Positions 34,101 to 41,462 of a stretch of 64,000 nucleotides of DNA are shown one piece after another (within the stretch, counting starts at the first letter, position 1; each line of letters opens with the position of its first letter). The stretch is from Aureobasidium sp. EXF-3400 (lineage: Eukaryota; Ascomycota; Dothideomycetes; Dothideales; Saccotheciaceae). The translations under genes were made by a program, and so were the position numbers. Under the pieces are notes generated by a model. It saw nothing but the letters and a program-made list of their open reading frames with translations. It did no database searches and had not been told where the DNA came from. The stretch lies in contig SWBL01000049.1 of NCBI GenBank assembly GCA_024195585.1, forward strand, positions 62,001 through 126,000, written 5' to 3'.

Positions 34101-37035
34101 ACTCCTTATCGAGCAGGGTCAAGAAACTCATCTGAATACCCTCTGCAACAGCCCTGCGGATTGAGCATAGTGGCGACACATCTTTCGCATAGATCAAAGC
34201 ACGCGTCAGTGTTCTCAAACTGAAATGCGGCTTCTGTCCAGCACCATCGACCAGCAAATTCTCTTCGTTCATCTTTTGCGTCGCTTGATGTAGCTTGGCT
34301 ACGTCCGAAGCAATGGCTCTGTCCAAAACTGCTTCCTGACCAAGGTAGGCTTGCACAATGCTTCGCAGACTCTGATAATCGCGGTCGGGGCTCTCCACGT
34401 AGAGTTCGGTAAATCTTGAACGAATGCCTAAAGGCAAGTCCTTCTTACCTACATCGGTCGCAGGATTCATGGCAGCAAAGACTCTGAATTGAGGATGAGC
34501 TTTGATGACCTCGACACTACCCGCTTCACTGAGCATGAGAGATGGCGAGTTGACGTCGAAAAGATCAGCCAATGCTTCTAACGTATCTGGTGAAGCAAGG
34601 TTAATCTCATCAAGAAGTACCCAATCGCCATTTCGGACTGCTTTCACAATGTTACCCTCGACAAAGGCAAAAGCAAACGCCTCCTGACCAGCAGAGAGAC
34701 GGTTCTCAAGGCTCTTGACTTCCAAAGCGAATTTGTCCCACTTTCCGCTGAGAACAGCAGTCATGGCCGGCTCAACCTTGCGTTTCTTGGCGGGGTTCTC
34801 AGCATTCCTTGAAGGAGACCTGGAGCCAGCTTGCAGCGCAGCAACTCTTTGTTGTTCCACCATACCAAGAGCTGTGTTCCACAACTTGCATACACGAACC
34901 CACTGCTGCTTACCCATGCACTTGTTGAGCATGTCAATGAATTGAGCATTTCGCTTGTATGAGAAACTGGCAGAGAATAGATCATCAAATTCCTCCTTCA
35001 AAGGTACGATGATAGATCGGGCATTGACAGGCTTGAAACCACCAAGCAGATCACCACTCTCGCTCTGTTGTGACAAGTTGAAAGGAACAAGCTTCTTGCC
35101 AAGTTGGTCTGCAAGATGCTGAACGCTTGTAGTTTTACCGGTACCAGTCTCACCGACCAAAAGAAGGGGCTCCTTCTGGGAAACAGCTACAGCAACGCGG
35201 TCAAGTAGACGGAGAGTGTGTGCGTTCGTTGAGAAGGCGCGTTTGCCGATAGGGCCAGCGAGACCTTTCCGTTGTTGACGAGGAAAGACTGAACGACCGA
35301 TTGTGACTCGTGAGGGTTCCTCCTTGTGAATGATAGTCCTCTCGCCCAGCAGATGCTGACAGCGTTGAGGGTCGATTTGCAGGTTCTCGGCGATGCAGGA
35401 AGTTAGGGCGGTGTAAGCTGTGCCTTCAGGCAGGGCACCAGCGAAACAATCAACAGCATCTAAGAAAATCTGATCAAGCTCACCGGCAGTCATGTTAGGC
35501 CTGTCTCCAAGCATAAGCGCGACTCTGGCACACCATTTGAGCAAATCTCTCGGGTTGACCTCACGCATCAGACCAGTCCTGCTACGGCTCGCAAGATGTG
35601 CCTGTTGCTTGAGCAGCTGCAAATTTTGGAAGACTGTGACAAATTGTGGGGCAAACTCGTGGAGTGATGGGAAGAGCCCAACGACTACTTGTTTCAACTC
35701 ATCTGATGGCAGCATACTGACATGTACTGACTTCCAGTGGCGAGCACCCAACAGATTGTAGGCAGGCTTGGTTTCATGACCGCTGTTCGACAGAGATGTA
35801 CGCATGGTAGCAATAATGCGGAAACCTCGAGCGGCGTGTATTGTTTGACCTCTGCTAGGGATCACAAGTTCGTTTCTCTCAATCAGAGGTAGCAATGTGC
35901 TAATGATGTCGTTCGGTGCGCGATCCAGGTCCTCGATGAACACCCAGCGACCCTCTAGTACAGCAGTCGTCAAAACACCAGCCTGCCAGACAAAGGATCC
36001 AGGGTTCTTGCCAGTCGTGTACATTCCAATGAGTAATTTCGCATCGCTCTGCTCGTTCAAATGTAGTGTGACCATCGAGTTCAGCTTGTTGAGCTGACGT
36101 GCAGCGTGGCGGACCAGTAGCGTCTTTCCAGAGCCAGCAAGACCAGTCAACAATACCGGGTTGGGTGCCTTCAACGAGGTGGCCAGCTCACGCAAATTTG
36201 CGGCTGTGGTGGGAGTGTCGATTATTGAGTTTGTTGATGTGCCTGTGGGAGCAGCACCACGGGGCAGCAAGACACCAGAGATGCATGCTGTCGAAAGGTG
36301 GAAAAGTTCGGCTGGCAAGACTACGGCCTGTCTAGGAGCATTTCCAGCATCCAAGTATGCAGCACGTTCTTGTTGTAAAGCTTCCTTCTCTTTCTCCAGA
36401 TTCTTTTGGCGACGCTCCTCCCACAGAGTGAGAAGGCGGTAATCGATCTCCTTGTCCTCCCATGATCCTAGCGGTGCGATCAAGTCCTGGGATCCAGCGT
36501 CATTTGCGAGGTACTTGTTGGTCATGTCTTGTAGAGCAGCATCTGCGGCGCTCAGATACAGACATAGCACACGGATGGCAAGATAACGCAGGGCACGAGC
36601 ATTGTGGTCGAGCAATTGGTGTATCCGTGAAAAGGGCACAAACTTGGCAAAGGTCTGGCGATCGAATCGCAACAAGCGGATCAAGGCAAAGAAGTATTCG
36701 GTTGTGAAAAGATTAGAGTCGGGAATGCTATCGACATTATGCGAACTAAGGTAGCGCTCGGCGTATTCGGAGATGTGAGGAGCGAGCGAGACGAGGCGAG
36801 CGTATGCGGCGACGACCGAGACGTAGTCAGAAGAAGTTTGGAACTCGGCGCAACAGTGTGGGATTAGTGATTCGGCGTGAACCAGAAGGGTATCGGTGTA
36901 TCGTCTGTCGAGAGCAGCTCTGCTCAGTTGGGCGAGAAAGTTTGGGCCATCGCCTTGTTTCAATGCTTCGGCAAGCTCGTTGGGTAATTGTGAGATGCGC
37001 GATGCCAGGTTATGTGTTTCCCACGAGACGTCCAT
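22114..37035 (-). CDS. MDN1: Midasin, AAA-ATPase of 60S ribosome biogenesis
   Basis: An intronless gene of about 4973 aa (yeast Rea1/Mdn1 is about 4900). It removes assembly factors (Rsa4, Ytm1) from pre-60S particles in the nucleolus and nucleoplasm by ATP-driven pulling. Six Walker A motifs are visible: GLAGSGKT 298, GETGTGKT 628, GPTSAGKT 1064, GETGCGKT 1358, GNPGVGKT 1741 and GPSGSGKT 2052. Walker B regions include DEINLA, DELNLA, DEISLA and DEMNLA. The sixth reads DNANL, lacking the catalytic Glu. A long helical linker follows, then a very acidic Asp/Glu region (about 4080-4630). The C-terminal MIDAS domain has DxSxS at 4729-4733. The start at 37035 (MDVSWE) is chosen because the frame, though open for another 642 nt, runs antisense into the divergent bL12m gene. 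Confidence 0.96.
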   Translation of the reverse strand: MDVSWETHNLASRISQLPNELAEALKQGDGPNFLAQLSRAALDRRYTDTLLVHAESLIPHCCAEFQTSSDYVSVVAAYARLVSLAPHISEYAERYLSSHNVDSIPDSNLFTTEYFFALIRLLRFDRQTFAKFVPFSRIHQLLDHNARALRYLAIRVLCLYLSAADAALQDMTNKYLANDAGSQDLIAPLGSWEDKEIDYRLLTLWEERRQKNLEKEKEALQQERAAYLDAGNAPRQAVVLPAELFHLSTACISGVLLPRGAAPTGTSTNSIIDTPTTAANLRELATSLKAPNPVLLTGLAGSGKTLLVRHAARQLNKLNSMVTLHLNEQSDAKLLIGMYTTGKNPGSFVWQAGVLTTAVLEGRWVFIEDLDRAPNDIISTLLPLIERNELVIPSRGQTIHAARGFRIIATMRTSLSNSGHETKPAYNLLGARHWKSVHVSMLPSDELKQVVVGLFPSLHEFAPQFVTVFQNLQLLKQQAHLASRSRTGLMREVNPRDLLKWCARVALMLGDRPNMTAGELDQIFLDAVDCFAGALPEGTAYTALTSCIAENLQIDPQRCQHLLGERTIIHKEEPSRVTIGRSVFPRQQRKGLAGPIGKRAFSTNAHTLRLLDRVAVAVSQKEPLLLVGETGTGKTTSVQHLADQLGKKLVPFNLSQQSESGDLLGGFKPVNARSIIVPLKEEFDDLFSASFSYKRNAQFIDMLNKCMGKQQWVRVCKLWNTALGMVEQQRVAALQAGSRSPSRNAENPAKKRKVEPAMTAVLSGKWDKFALEVKSLENRLSAGQEAFAFAFVEGNIVKAVRNGDWVLLDEINLASPDTLEALADLFDVNSPSLMLSEAGSVEVIKAHPQFRVFAAMNPATDVGKKDLPLGIRSRFTELYVESPDRDYQSLRSIVQAYLGQEAVLDRAIASDVAKLHQATQKMNEENLLVDGAGQKPHFSLRTLTRALIYAKDVSPLCSIRRAVAEGIQMSFLTLLDKESEARLLPLIHQHMFGKLANAAAELKKPFREPQDGHTYVKDGAYWLRQGNFTVHDQPHYIITPFIRRNLDNLIRASFTRRFPVLIQGPTSAGKTSMIEYLANKSGNKFVRINNHEHTDLQEYLGTYVSGSDGRLQFQEGVLVKALREGHWIVLDELNLAPTDVLEALNRLLDDNRELLIPETQETVRPHENFMLFATQNPAGLYGGRKVLSRAFRNRFLELHFDDIPVEELHTILQRRTQIPDTWCKRIVSVYRELSVLRQENRLFESKSFATLRDLFRWALRKADTIEELAVNGFLLLAERVRKPEEREAVKKVIEKVLGQKGPKVSIDTSALYGVQSPLLQSYLTEAGSKGVVWTNAMRRLYVLVATALQNNEPVLLVGETGCGKTTVVQMLADAIQKELHIVNAHQNTETGDLIGAQRPLRNRAAIEQQVREMLVSLPHAEIQAAAPTSSIDELLVIYDQVKATADMSDPYTAQIYQAIDANRPRLEALFEWADGSLVHAMKTGQYFLLDEISLADDSVLERLNSVLEPSREMLLAEKGSLDSFVKAQPGFQFFATMNPGGDYGKRELSPALRNRFTEIWVPALSDIEDVLQIIRSKLKDHAAAYANVLVEFAQWFNQRYNTSAASSISIRDTLAWVEFVNRQPHRDPVFSIIHGAAMVYIDTLGANPAALLAINPGTVNYERTQCLDELSKLIKADASAVYNTPIHVEVTDEALELGAFSIPVITKGNEPGFTFLAPTTRSNAMRVIRALQLTKPVLLEGNPGVGKTTLVTALAGAIGMPLTRINLSEQTDLMDLFGSDVPVEGAEAGTFAWRDAPFLRAMKNGEWVLLDEMNLASQSVLEGLNACLDHRGEVYISELDQTFRRHPDFRLFAAQNPHHQGGGRKGLPASFVNRFTVVYADVFSPEDLVLICQKSFASYDADKIAPIVSFIDQLDIETQRRRIGSLGGPWEFNLRDTLRWLNLITAEQGLLEGGEVDDFFSTIISQRFRTPMDRALVTQLFQSILPEAPVTHSMFHNIGPKHFQVGLGMLQRNAHLARVGADHQYFDFKPHLRVLESVMVAVQKRWPVLLVGPSGSGKTAILEKLAAVLGVDMTTFSMNADVDSMDLVGGYEQSEPQRAIHTFLEKLRTFAALQTVHCLTLDANKSALEALQRLQQLASRADTSLVTTGRNEVTLEVAHLLQNFITVAQSSGSLSSSTFMIDVPEAESLLEQVNALISKPTAISRAQFEWMDGMLVQALERGEWLVLDNANLCSPAVLDRLNSLLEPNGTLIINENTDATGQARVIVPHPNFRIFFTMDPRYGELSRALRNRAVELFLLSPAASSEHSSSLEFSSESSLHRFRNTEVLENIDLESALTPHIARTVMESLSYQDTPILSNFMAGLDSGLYQTPSNVLETSKNVQFKFKTLHSSQDVNQQVMPDITDSGIQPFHPLNNVALARCNLEPTEWAAALYELEWDISSMQIALDDVRNRDVPKREQTRLHRSLLGQGPKQKHFTSNVFGLLTGAVEVWSRFIDTAVSAKQQGQLVGQYPVDTFKPWRRYWWEFFNLVDSVDVEEAVFKAYIEIGIRLEQSHGIEFAARFVPEGTQAAERFSSYFVLPLDRAFSPDNKGASMTALWTVMRPKTARTFQQLQDIIGLEAMADRFDIFARRLDAPIDQLLQLQQAFGKALALVLDGSEEAPALIASLKEAMSAFSTEETEIAHVLPHFKQQFEGIAQTFDLLYGKDMSQYPQSGIFGAFAGKKLSEQLQTQLQRVNFLAYRPTKSISAQQGDIFEPVGKHVGFYSDEQKPLALETNLHQHVLAGLDHIDEVPLSKLDLLRTEAQIMGQIITSNTHDLEANYIHVLDGHLAVLADVLLRSLREVSRAKDIRQADWQPWIDWASEAFSSGKVIAAPSMATAQDAAGICKLYLDPLVGYLVNASAERSTDPAISARAWLRFALGCMSLYITSKPSDPALRPMLDRQIFRKTFADLQNKLAALQHFADATGLYSSLRTALVQQDITDLGQEPSVQDIARPSVSEITKLQGELNALQRALAPLYNAPEDMLVGFAKDAVLRQNVRQVKARLSDGYRAYADITGPVMGFLHCLEVGFALANLVPEDDVKMNNTVDIKHFSPLTGALPNYVQKATAITGVMASPHHNNVRMHALNSFATMSRIMPETPLSTWDAVFDIFDSMYEQWHTELQNNQQQNAADHSLYTHRGDEEAEEEADQAELEELFPEYDTVDGAETKSKSSAPQKMQALAPGLATVLAEIYKKGDANEDDLLALVKKSAALLGKQSYEQTIESVDGSSGVLTPLLVLILQEKTQMLNGSGFKKNLYNIYTESNLAEADKLIALIRKVQARFTEVQQVWPEHATLADVLRVCDELLEFAHTDPVAKIMLKVEKLHSYIHEWQVVASREYSAAALYDSITALIVSWRQLELSTWSRLLDMEIIKCNEDAKSWFYIAYENIVVVPLSIGETETEMRNHVTELIKTLYGFFTSTGLGQFSARLSMLSNFREYIKSRAEIFPPLSIVHNALANFIAYMARYEPLVQQALDTGRQKLEKDVKNLIQLASWKDTNINALRQSAKASHTKLYRVVRKFRNLLSQPAQSIVSAGLPDIAFSETPTAAGLRKTEVPVDPKASAVCTEVVPKWNERPARFKNTATTLTVMQSKGAIKSEHIDCASEINTWLSDTESIAAQLRKATPTTLTEDNTETVKHLKNRKRKLFADVLKELRNMGFKSNMTSDVLARQDSLQAVLAAIPVMDKDLAENYLHRLLYLMPLVREAAREHNDDLTGAEIARSVALCESMLQVLIQQRNVLGSVVEGRKTLETLLTQAEHLWGNGKLELSAKKKQSYDVVTAIACLPVMIKSAARIVASQAELGKLDCNDVVKTLDQWAVKFETFKTQWQSLATLPAGITSDQHTKVIAESKVALQELHNELTVCIEQHPYLGATLRQLQLWASATDSTSKSKKISRKTSIKIDEFGQSACDLVDSILGSVQDLEKPLSQLPVSAEDPSWVLHESQNLSLAAKTLRLPHVTTRMQELMLQVPQLDTNLDVAAAVVHSFVPFIAQYNNLALYLSSRLENLHAALGQMSFRLAKIFVQLSKEGFCTPPEKSNDQNKGDDKLEGGTGLGSGEGAEDISKDIEDDEDLGELAQEKDDRDDKDEIEDEKDAVDMGDQEMEGQMGDAEEKDDEEGSDKEDEGEDEMEDEVGDVDDLGPSTVDEKMWDDGGKDEDNKDKEGDNNTGTEDQNEMTAADGEEKDEKEKKENDDDAEEEEDEGEQQGADETETGPPDETEKTDPHLEEQDNLDLPDDIDMDGKSEDGDESGMEDMGDIDPMDEDLPQPEGEQEGEIDDPSKEEDVSPEDEIPADLDAQQDEADENADEDGQDKTNDVGEDAEKPEEEEEAPEDQDMLQDNRKDDTNAADEIAPSEAQGAGLDDEQPQDDSKENDAGAAQRESGEQGAQQEQQQQAGAEGERGVAENSAAAANEEKTEDKQESMPYKKIGDALEKWYKQQKQIQDAQADKEERKEQPPADVDMNDAEFEHLQNEAEESDAQALGAANEDQAKAIDEEAGVSTNDKEQREDFMPEDEEEEGEAYRPDEDVEMGDREADDDKQNLEGGADNIPNAFVGEAQSHDDALDQDGPEAQEDNDDSIEEVDHQLESAHISSMSDLPSLSLDDARALYNTHESSTRNLSLLLAEHLRLLLTPTHATKMRGDYRTGKRLNIKRIIPYIASSYRRDKIWMRRSVPSKRQYQIMLAIDDSQSMSEGGAQTLAFDTMALLARALSILEAGELCILGFGEGVSVKLPFETPFTAEAGANVIRGFNFEQTRTNVKTLVAESLELFRAARLRAQGASSELWQLQLIVSDGVCEDHNGIRSLVRQAHEERIMMVFVIVDATATTPSFSAAPSTAVSGTATPATATDAAQGTTTGTEAKKKKPSSILDLQTAEFVKDPNTGEMSVRTVKYLDSFPFGYYLVVRDVRELPGVLAGALRQWFAEVVETQG

Positions 37036-37306
37036 TCTGGCGACACAAAAACGGACTATGTTGGGAAGGTTGGTTGCGAAATGGAAAAAAAGTTCTGGAT
37101 ATGGAAATAAATGTTCAAGAGAATCAAAGCTTCGGAGGTTCTTGCCTTCGCCGCAAATGCAGTGCACGGGCCGCCGGCGTGGGAAATCTGAGGAAGGAAC
37201 ACTTTGAAGCACAAGATCAAAGGCAGTTGCAGTTGCAGTCGCAGTCACCAGTCGCTCATACCGCCAGTCGCACCTTCCTCTTCCCGACTCTTCACACACC
37301 GCCGCA
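37036..37306. promoter_or_regulatory. Bidirectional promoter MDN1 / bL12m
   Basis: 271 bp separate the two divergent ATGs (37035 minus, 37307 plus). Both genes serve ribosome assembly, cytosolic and mitochondrial. The plus-strand side contains three near-copies of GTTGCAGT/GCAGTTGCAGTCGCAGTC around 37223-37248. Shared control is inferred from spacing only. Confidence 0.6.
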
Positions 37307-37896
37307 ATGTCGCTCTCTTGCCAACGCGTTCTCAGGCGATGCGCCACCATCCAGTCGCCCGTCGTCCGCGCCTCTCTTTCATCCACCCAGACCAACACCT
37401 TCCTCTCAAGGAGATGGCAATCCACCGAGGCCGCTGCCACCAACCCCAAGATTGCCGCCATTGTTGACCAAATCGGCCAATTGACCCTCCTCGAGACTGC
37501 CGACCTTGTTTCCTCGCTCAAGGTCAGTACACCATGCGCCGCATAATACAAGATACTAATTCCTTCCCTCAGACTCGCCTGAACATCCCCGACCTGCCCG
37601 TTGGTGGTTTCGCTGCCGGTGCTGCCCCTGCTGCCCCTGCTGCTGTCGAAGAGGAGGAGGCCGCTCCCGCCGCACAAGAAAAGACTCTGTTCAACCTCAA
37701 GCTCCAGTCGTTCGACGCCGGTTCCAAGCCCAAGGTCATCAAGGAGATCAAGAGTCTGTTGGGTCTGTCCCTGGTTGACAGCAAGAAGTTCGTCGAGAGT
37801 GCCCCCAAGCTCATGAAGGAGGGTGTGCCCAAGGAGGAGGGTGAGAAGATTGTCGAGACACTCAAGGCTCTTGGTGCCGTTGTCGTCATGGAGTAG
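37307..37896 (+). CDS. MNP1: Mitochondrial ribosomal protein bL12m (L7/L12 family)
   Basis: Two exons, 37307-37522 and 37573-37896, with a 50-nt intron (GTCAGT...TACTAAT...CCCTCAG) in phase 0. The product is 179 aa. Residues 1-40 are a basic, Ser/Arg-rich mitochondrial presequence. Residues about 48-72 form the N-terminal dimerisation helices (IVDQIGQLTLLETADLV). An Ala/Pro/Glu hinge follows (AAGAAPAAPAAVEEEEAAP). The C-terminal L7/L12 domain ends in LKALGAVVVME and includes KVIKEIKSLLGLSLVDSKKFVE. It forms the stalk that recruits translation factors to the mitochondrial large subunit. Gene symbol as in yeast. Confidence 0.95.
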
Positions 37897-38653
37897 ACTC
37901 TTCTACCCGCTCTTCTTTTCCTTCCTCTCTCAGACACGAACATGGCATACATGTGACGGCGTTTTATGTACTTGTATATTCGGGGCAAAATGGTGTACAA
38001 AAACCTTACCACATTCAACCACATCTTCTACACATACTCACAGCCAAGCGAGACTCGCCCATGACTGGACTGACTTGATGAGCTCGGAACATCGTGATAT
38101 TTGACCATATCTCAAGGACGCTTCCTGAGCTGAATCCTCTTTGGGTCAGGGTTACTCCATTCACCATGAAATTCATAGATAGATGGTCAGCAGTGCATTA
38201 ATGTGCAGGTGGTACTCGAATACAAATTGGTAGGCATCTAAGTCTGTGTCTTTGAAGCCTGGGTCCGCAGTTTCGGATCCAGATCTGGATTGTTGCCGGT
38301 GTGAGGCGTAAAAATGAATTGTTAATCAAAGCATCTTGAACTTCCACTCTTAGGTCATTGGACTCAACACATCGCATTCCCCGACAGACCTGTAAACTGA
38401 TATCGACCTTGCAGAGTGGTTTCAATGATTTTGGTACCGAGAACCTTTCAAGTCTATCTAAATTCCTCTCCTAGTAATTGATGTTCATGTAGAATGTATT
38501 GGTTGACTCGTTCTTGTCGGTAGAAGTGTTCAGGGATGAGCTTGAGACAGCGGGGCGCAAGCCGCATCGCATCGAGGAACATATCGATGCGACAAAGGTT
38601 ATTTAGCATCAACATGCCAGCTTGAGCGAATAGCAGGCTGCATCGCATGCCTC
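37897..38653. other. Intergenic region bL12m to CLC channel
   Basis: 757 bp holding the bL12m 3' flank and the CLC upstream region. Short minus-strand frames (60-75 codons) are unconvincing. No other feature is seen. Confidence 0.45.
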
Positions 38654-41462
38654 ATGTCAGCATCTTTCAATTCCCACAGCAATGAAGCTGTCGAGGCCGA
38701 GTCCAGTCGCAACCCATACGAGTCGCCATATCTCGAGTCTCCGATCGACAATGACCGTGATGGTGACCTGAACACGCACACCTCATTCAAGTCCAGCTTT
38801 CGGACGTCGTCTGCACATCTTGACTCGCTGTTATCTACCAGTCGCAGTCCATCGCCTGCGTACGATCATACGTCCCATCTACAGCAACGCCGTGTCAGCT
38901 CGCGATCACCCGTTCAGCCCACCACTGCCAACATCCTCTCCTACCTCAACACTCCCTCCGTCGCAACAGATGCAAAGGATCCCTCCGCTCTCGACTGGTA
39001 TGCTGAAGGTCCTGGCCGCCGTGTTGGCTACGACAACTTGACAGCCATCGACTGGATCTTCGAGTACGCCAAAGAAAGACAACGCTTGCGAGCACTGCGA
39101 TCAAACGCTGTTGGTCTGCTAGGATACTTTCAATTGCTCGCCGATAGTAGTCAGACTTGGATCATATTGGTTGCTACTGGAATAGCTGTCGGTGCCATTG
39201 CTGCTGCCATCGACATTACAAGTGGCTGGTTGGGCGATCTCAAGGCTGGTTATTGCAGCAATGTCAAAGATGGTGGAAAGTTCTATCTGAACCGAGGTTT
39301 TTGTTGCTGGGGTCAGAAAGACTATGAGACATGTCCGGATTGGCAGTTGTGGAGCCATGGAATGGGTGTGACGTCCAGTGCTGGTAGCTGGATCATCAAT
39401 TTTGTCTTGTACCTTGCCTACTCGGTATGTGCAGCCTGATGAGTATAGCGAGTCGCAAGCTGACACCTTCAGGTACTATTCGCCTCTGTCGCTACATACC
39501 TCGTCACCAGATTCTCGACATATGCCAAGCAGAGTGGTATACCCGAGATCAAGACTGTGCTCGGAGGCTTCGTTATTCGTCGATTCATGGGCGTCTGGAC
39601 CTTGGTAACCAAGTCTGTCGGTCTGGTACGTTAGATCCATCCCGCGTCGTATCACTATGCTCATACAATCTAGTGCCTAGCAGTAGCTTCTGGTCTGTGG
39701 CTTGGCAAGGAAGGCCCTCTGGTCCATGTCGCTTGCTGTTGTGCCAACCTGTTCATGAAGCCTTTTGAAAGTGTCAACAGCAATGAGGGTATGTTGAGTT
39801 TGCTCGTTCTGCAGCGGAATCTACTAACGCGTCATAGCTCGTAAGCGCGAGGTCTTATCTGCCGCTTCTGCTTCTGGAATCTCGGTAGCTTTCGGTGCAC
39901 CAGTCGGTGGCGTGCTGTTCAGTCTCGAGTCACTCTCATACTACTTTCCCGACAAGACCATGTGGCAGTCTTTTGTCTGCGCCATGATTGCAGCCTTCAC
40001 ACTCAAGGCCGTCGATCCTTTCCGTACAGGCAAGACCGTCCCATACTCTGTGACCTACCACACTGGCTGGCACGGTTTTGAGATGGTCGCATACGCCATA
40101 ATCGGCGTGCTCGGAGGTCTTTACGGTGGCTTGCTGATCAAGCTGAATATGCGACTGGCAGCACTCCGAGACTCACCTCGTTACCCACTCAAGGGTAGAC
40201 CTATCCTGGAGGTCTGCATTATCACCATCGCCACCTCTGTCATCGCCTTTCCTGTCACTTTCCTACGCGCTCAGGCCTCTGAGTTGGTCTACTATCTCTT
40301 CGCGGAGTGCAAAGATATCGAATCCGATCCTCTTGGACTATGCAAAAGCGGAATCGCCAACACTGGAGTCATCTTCCTGCTACTCATATCTGCCATCATT
40401 GGCTTCTTCTTTACAGCCTTGACTTTTGGTCTCCAGATCCCTGCCGGCATTTTACTTCCATCCATGACCATTGGTGCCCTGTATGGTCGCGTCATCGGTC
40501 TCATTGTCGAGGTCTGGCAACGCGAACATCCAAAATGGATTGTCTTTGCATCTTGCGAGCCCGACGTCCCCTGCATTACCCCAGGAACCTACGCCATCGT
40601 GGGCGCAGCTTCAGCTCTAGCAGGCGCAACACGAATGACCGTTTCTATCGTTGTCATCATGTTTGAACTCACCGGTGCTCTCACCTATGTCCTTCCCATC
40701 ATGATTGCTGTCATGATCGCCAAATGGGTGGGAGACGCACTCGGCAAACGCGGTATCTACGAAGCTTGGATTGCATTCAACGAATATCCTTTCCTCGACA
40801 ACCGCGACGATAGACCCATTCCTGATATCCCTGTCTCGCAAATCATGACAAGGACTGAAGATTTGATCACCATTACTGCTGAAGGCAGTACCATCGCCTC
40901 TCTGCGCGACTTACTCAACAATTATACATATAGAGGTTTCCCGGTCATCTCAAACTCTCAGGACGCAGTATTACTCGGCTTCATCTCAAGGACAGAGCTT
41001 TCATTTGCTTTATCCTCTGCAGTCACAACCAGAAATCTGCCAGAGTCAACTCCATGTTTCTTCTCCCATCAACCTCTTGCTGATGTGGAACATACACTTG
41101 ACCTTCGACCTTGGATGGACCAAACTCCCATTACCCTCAACTCTGCAATAGGATTGGAGTTGTGCGTTAATTATTTCCAACGCTTGGGATTGAGGTACCT
41201 TGGTTTCTGTGATAGGGGTGTCTTGAAAGGATTGCTAACGAAGAAGGATGTTTGGTTTGTTGTTAATGGGGGAGATGAAAGCGGGGGTAGAATTGCCAGT
41301 GCGAGGGAAGATGAGGATGTTCATGGTAGAGCTAGAGGGGTTGGTGGTGGTGTTTTGAGGGAGGGTGATGAAGGCGAAGAGAGAGGCTTGTTGTATGAGG
41401 GCAGAGGAGGTATGAGTGATGAGGCGGATGTTGACCTAGGTGATACCAGAGGACCGGCATAG
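38654..41462 (+). CDS. CLC-type chloride channel / Cl-/H+ exchanger with CBS pair
   Basis: Four exons: 38654-39424, 39473-39625, 39674-39788 and 39838-41462. The introns of 48, 48 and 49 nt have GTATGT or GTACGT donors. The product is 887 aa. A Ser-rich cytosolic N-terminus of about 150 residues precedes the membrane domain. Filter and gate motifs are present: [14 protein letters not shown] holds the gating glutamate, and [13 protein letters not shown] holds the proton glutamate, followed by [10 protein letters not shown]. Two C-terminal CBS domains start near [13 protein letters not shown] and at [14 protein letters not shown]. The GKEGP and SLE motifs fit the CLC-3/4/5 and yeast Gef1 class, endosome or Golgi exchangers that help acidify compartments and supply copper enzymes. 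Substrate mode is inferred. A Gly/Glu/Arg-rich tail follows the CBS pair. Confidence 0.93.

Noticed and set aside
37036..37677. N-terminal extension of midasin by 214 codons
   Set aside because: It runs through the divergent promoter and antisense to bL12m exon 1. The sequence is low-complexity and unlike midasin. MDVSWE at 37035 is a better start.
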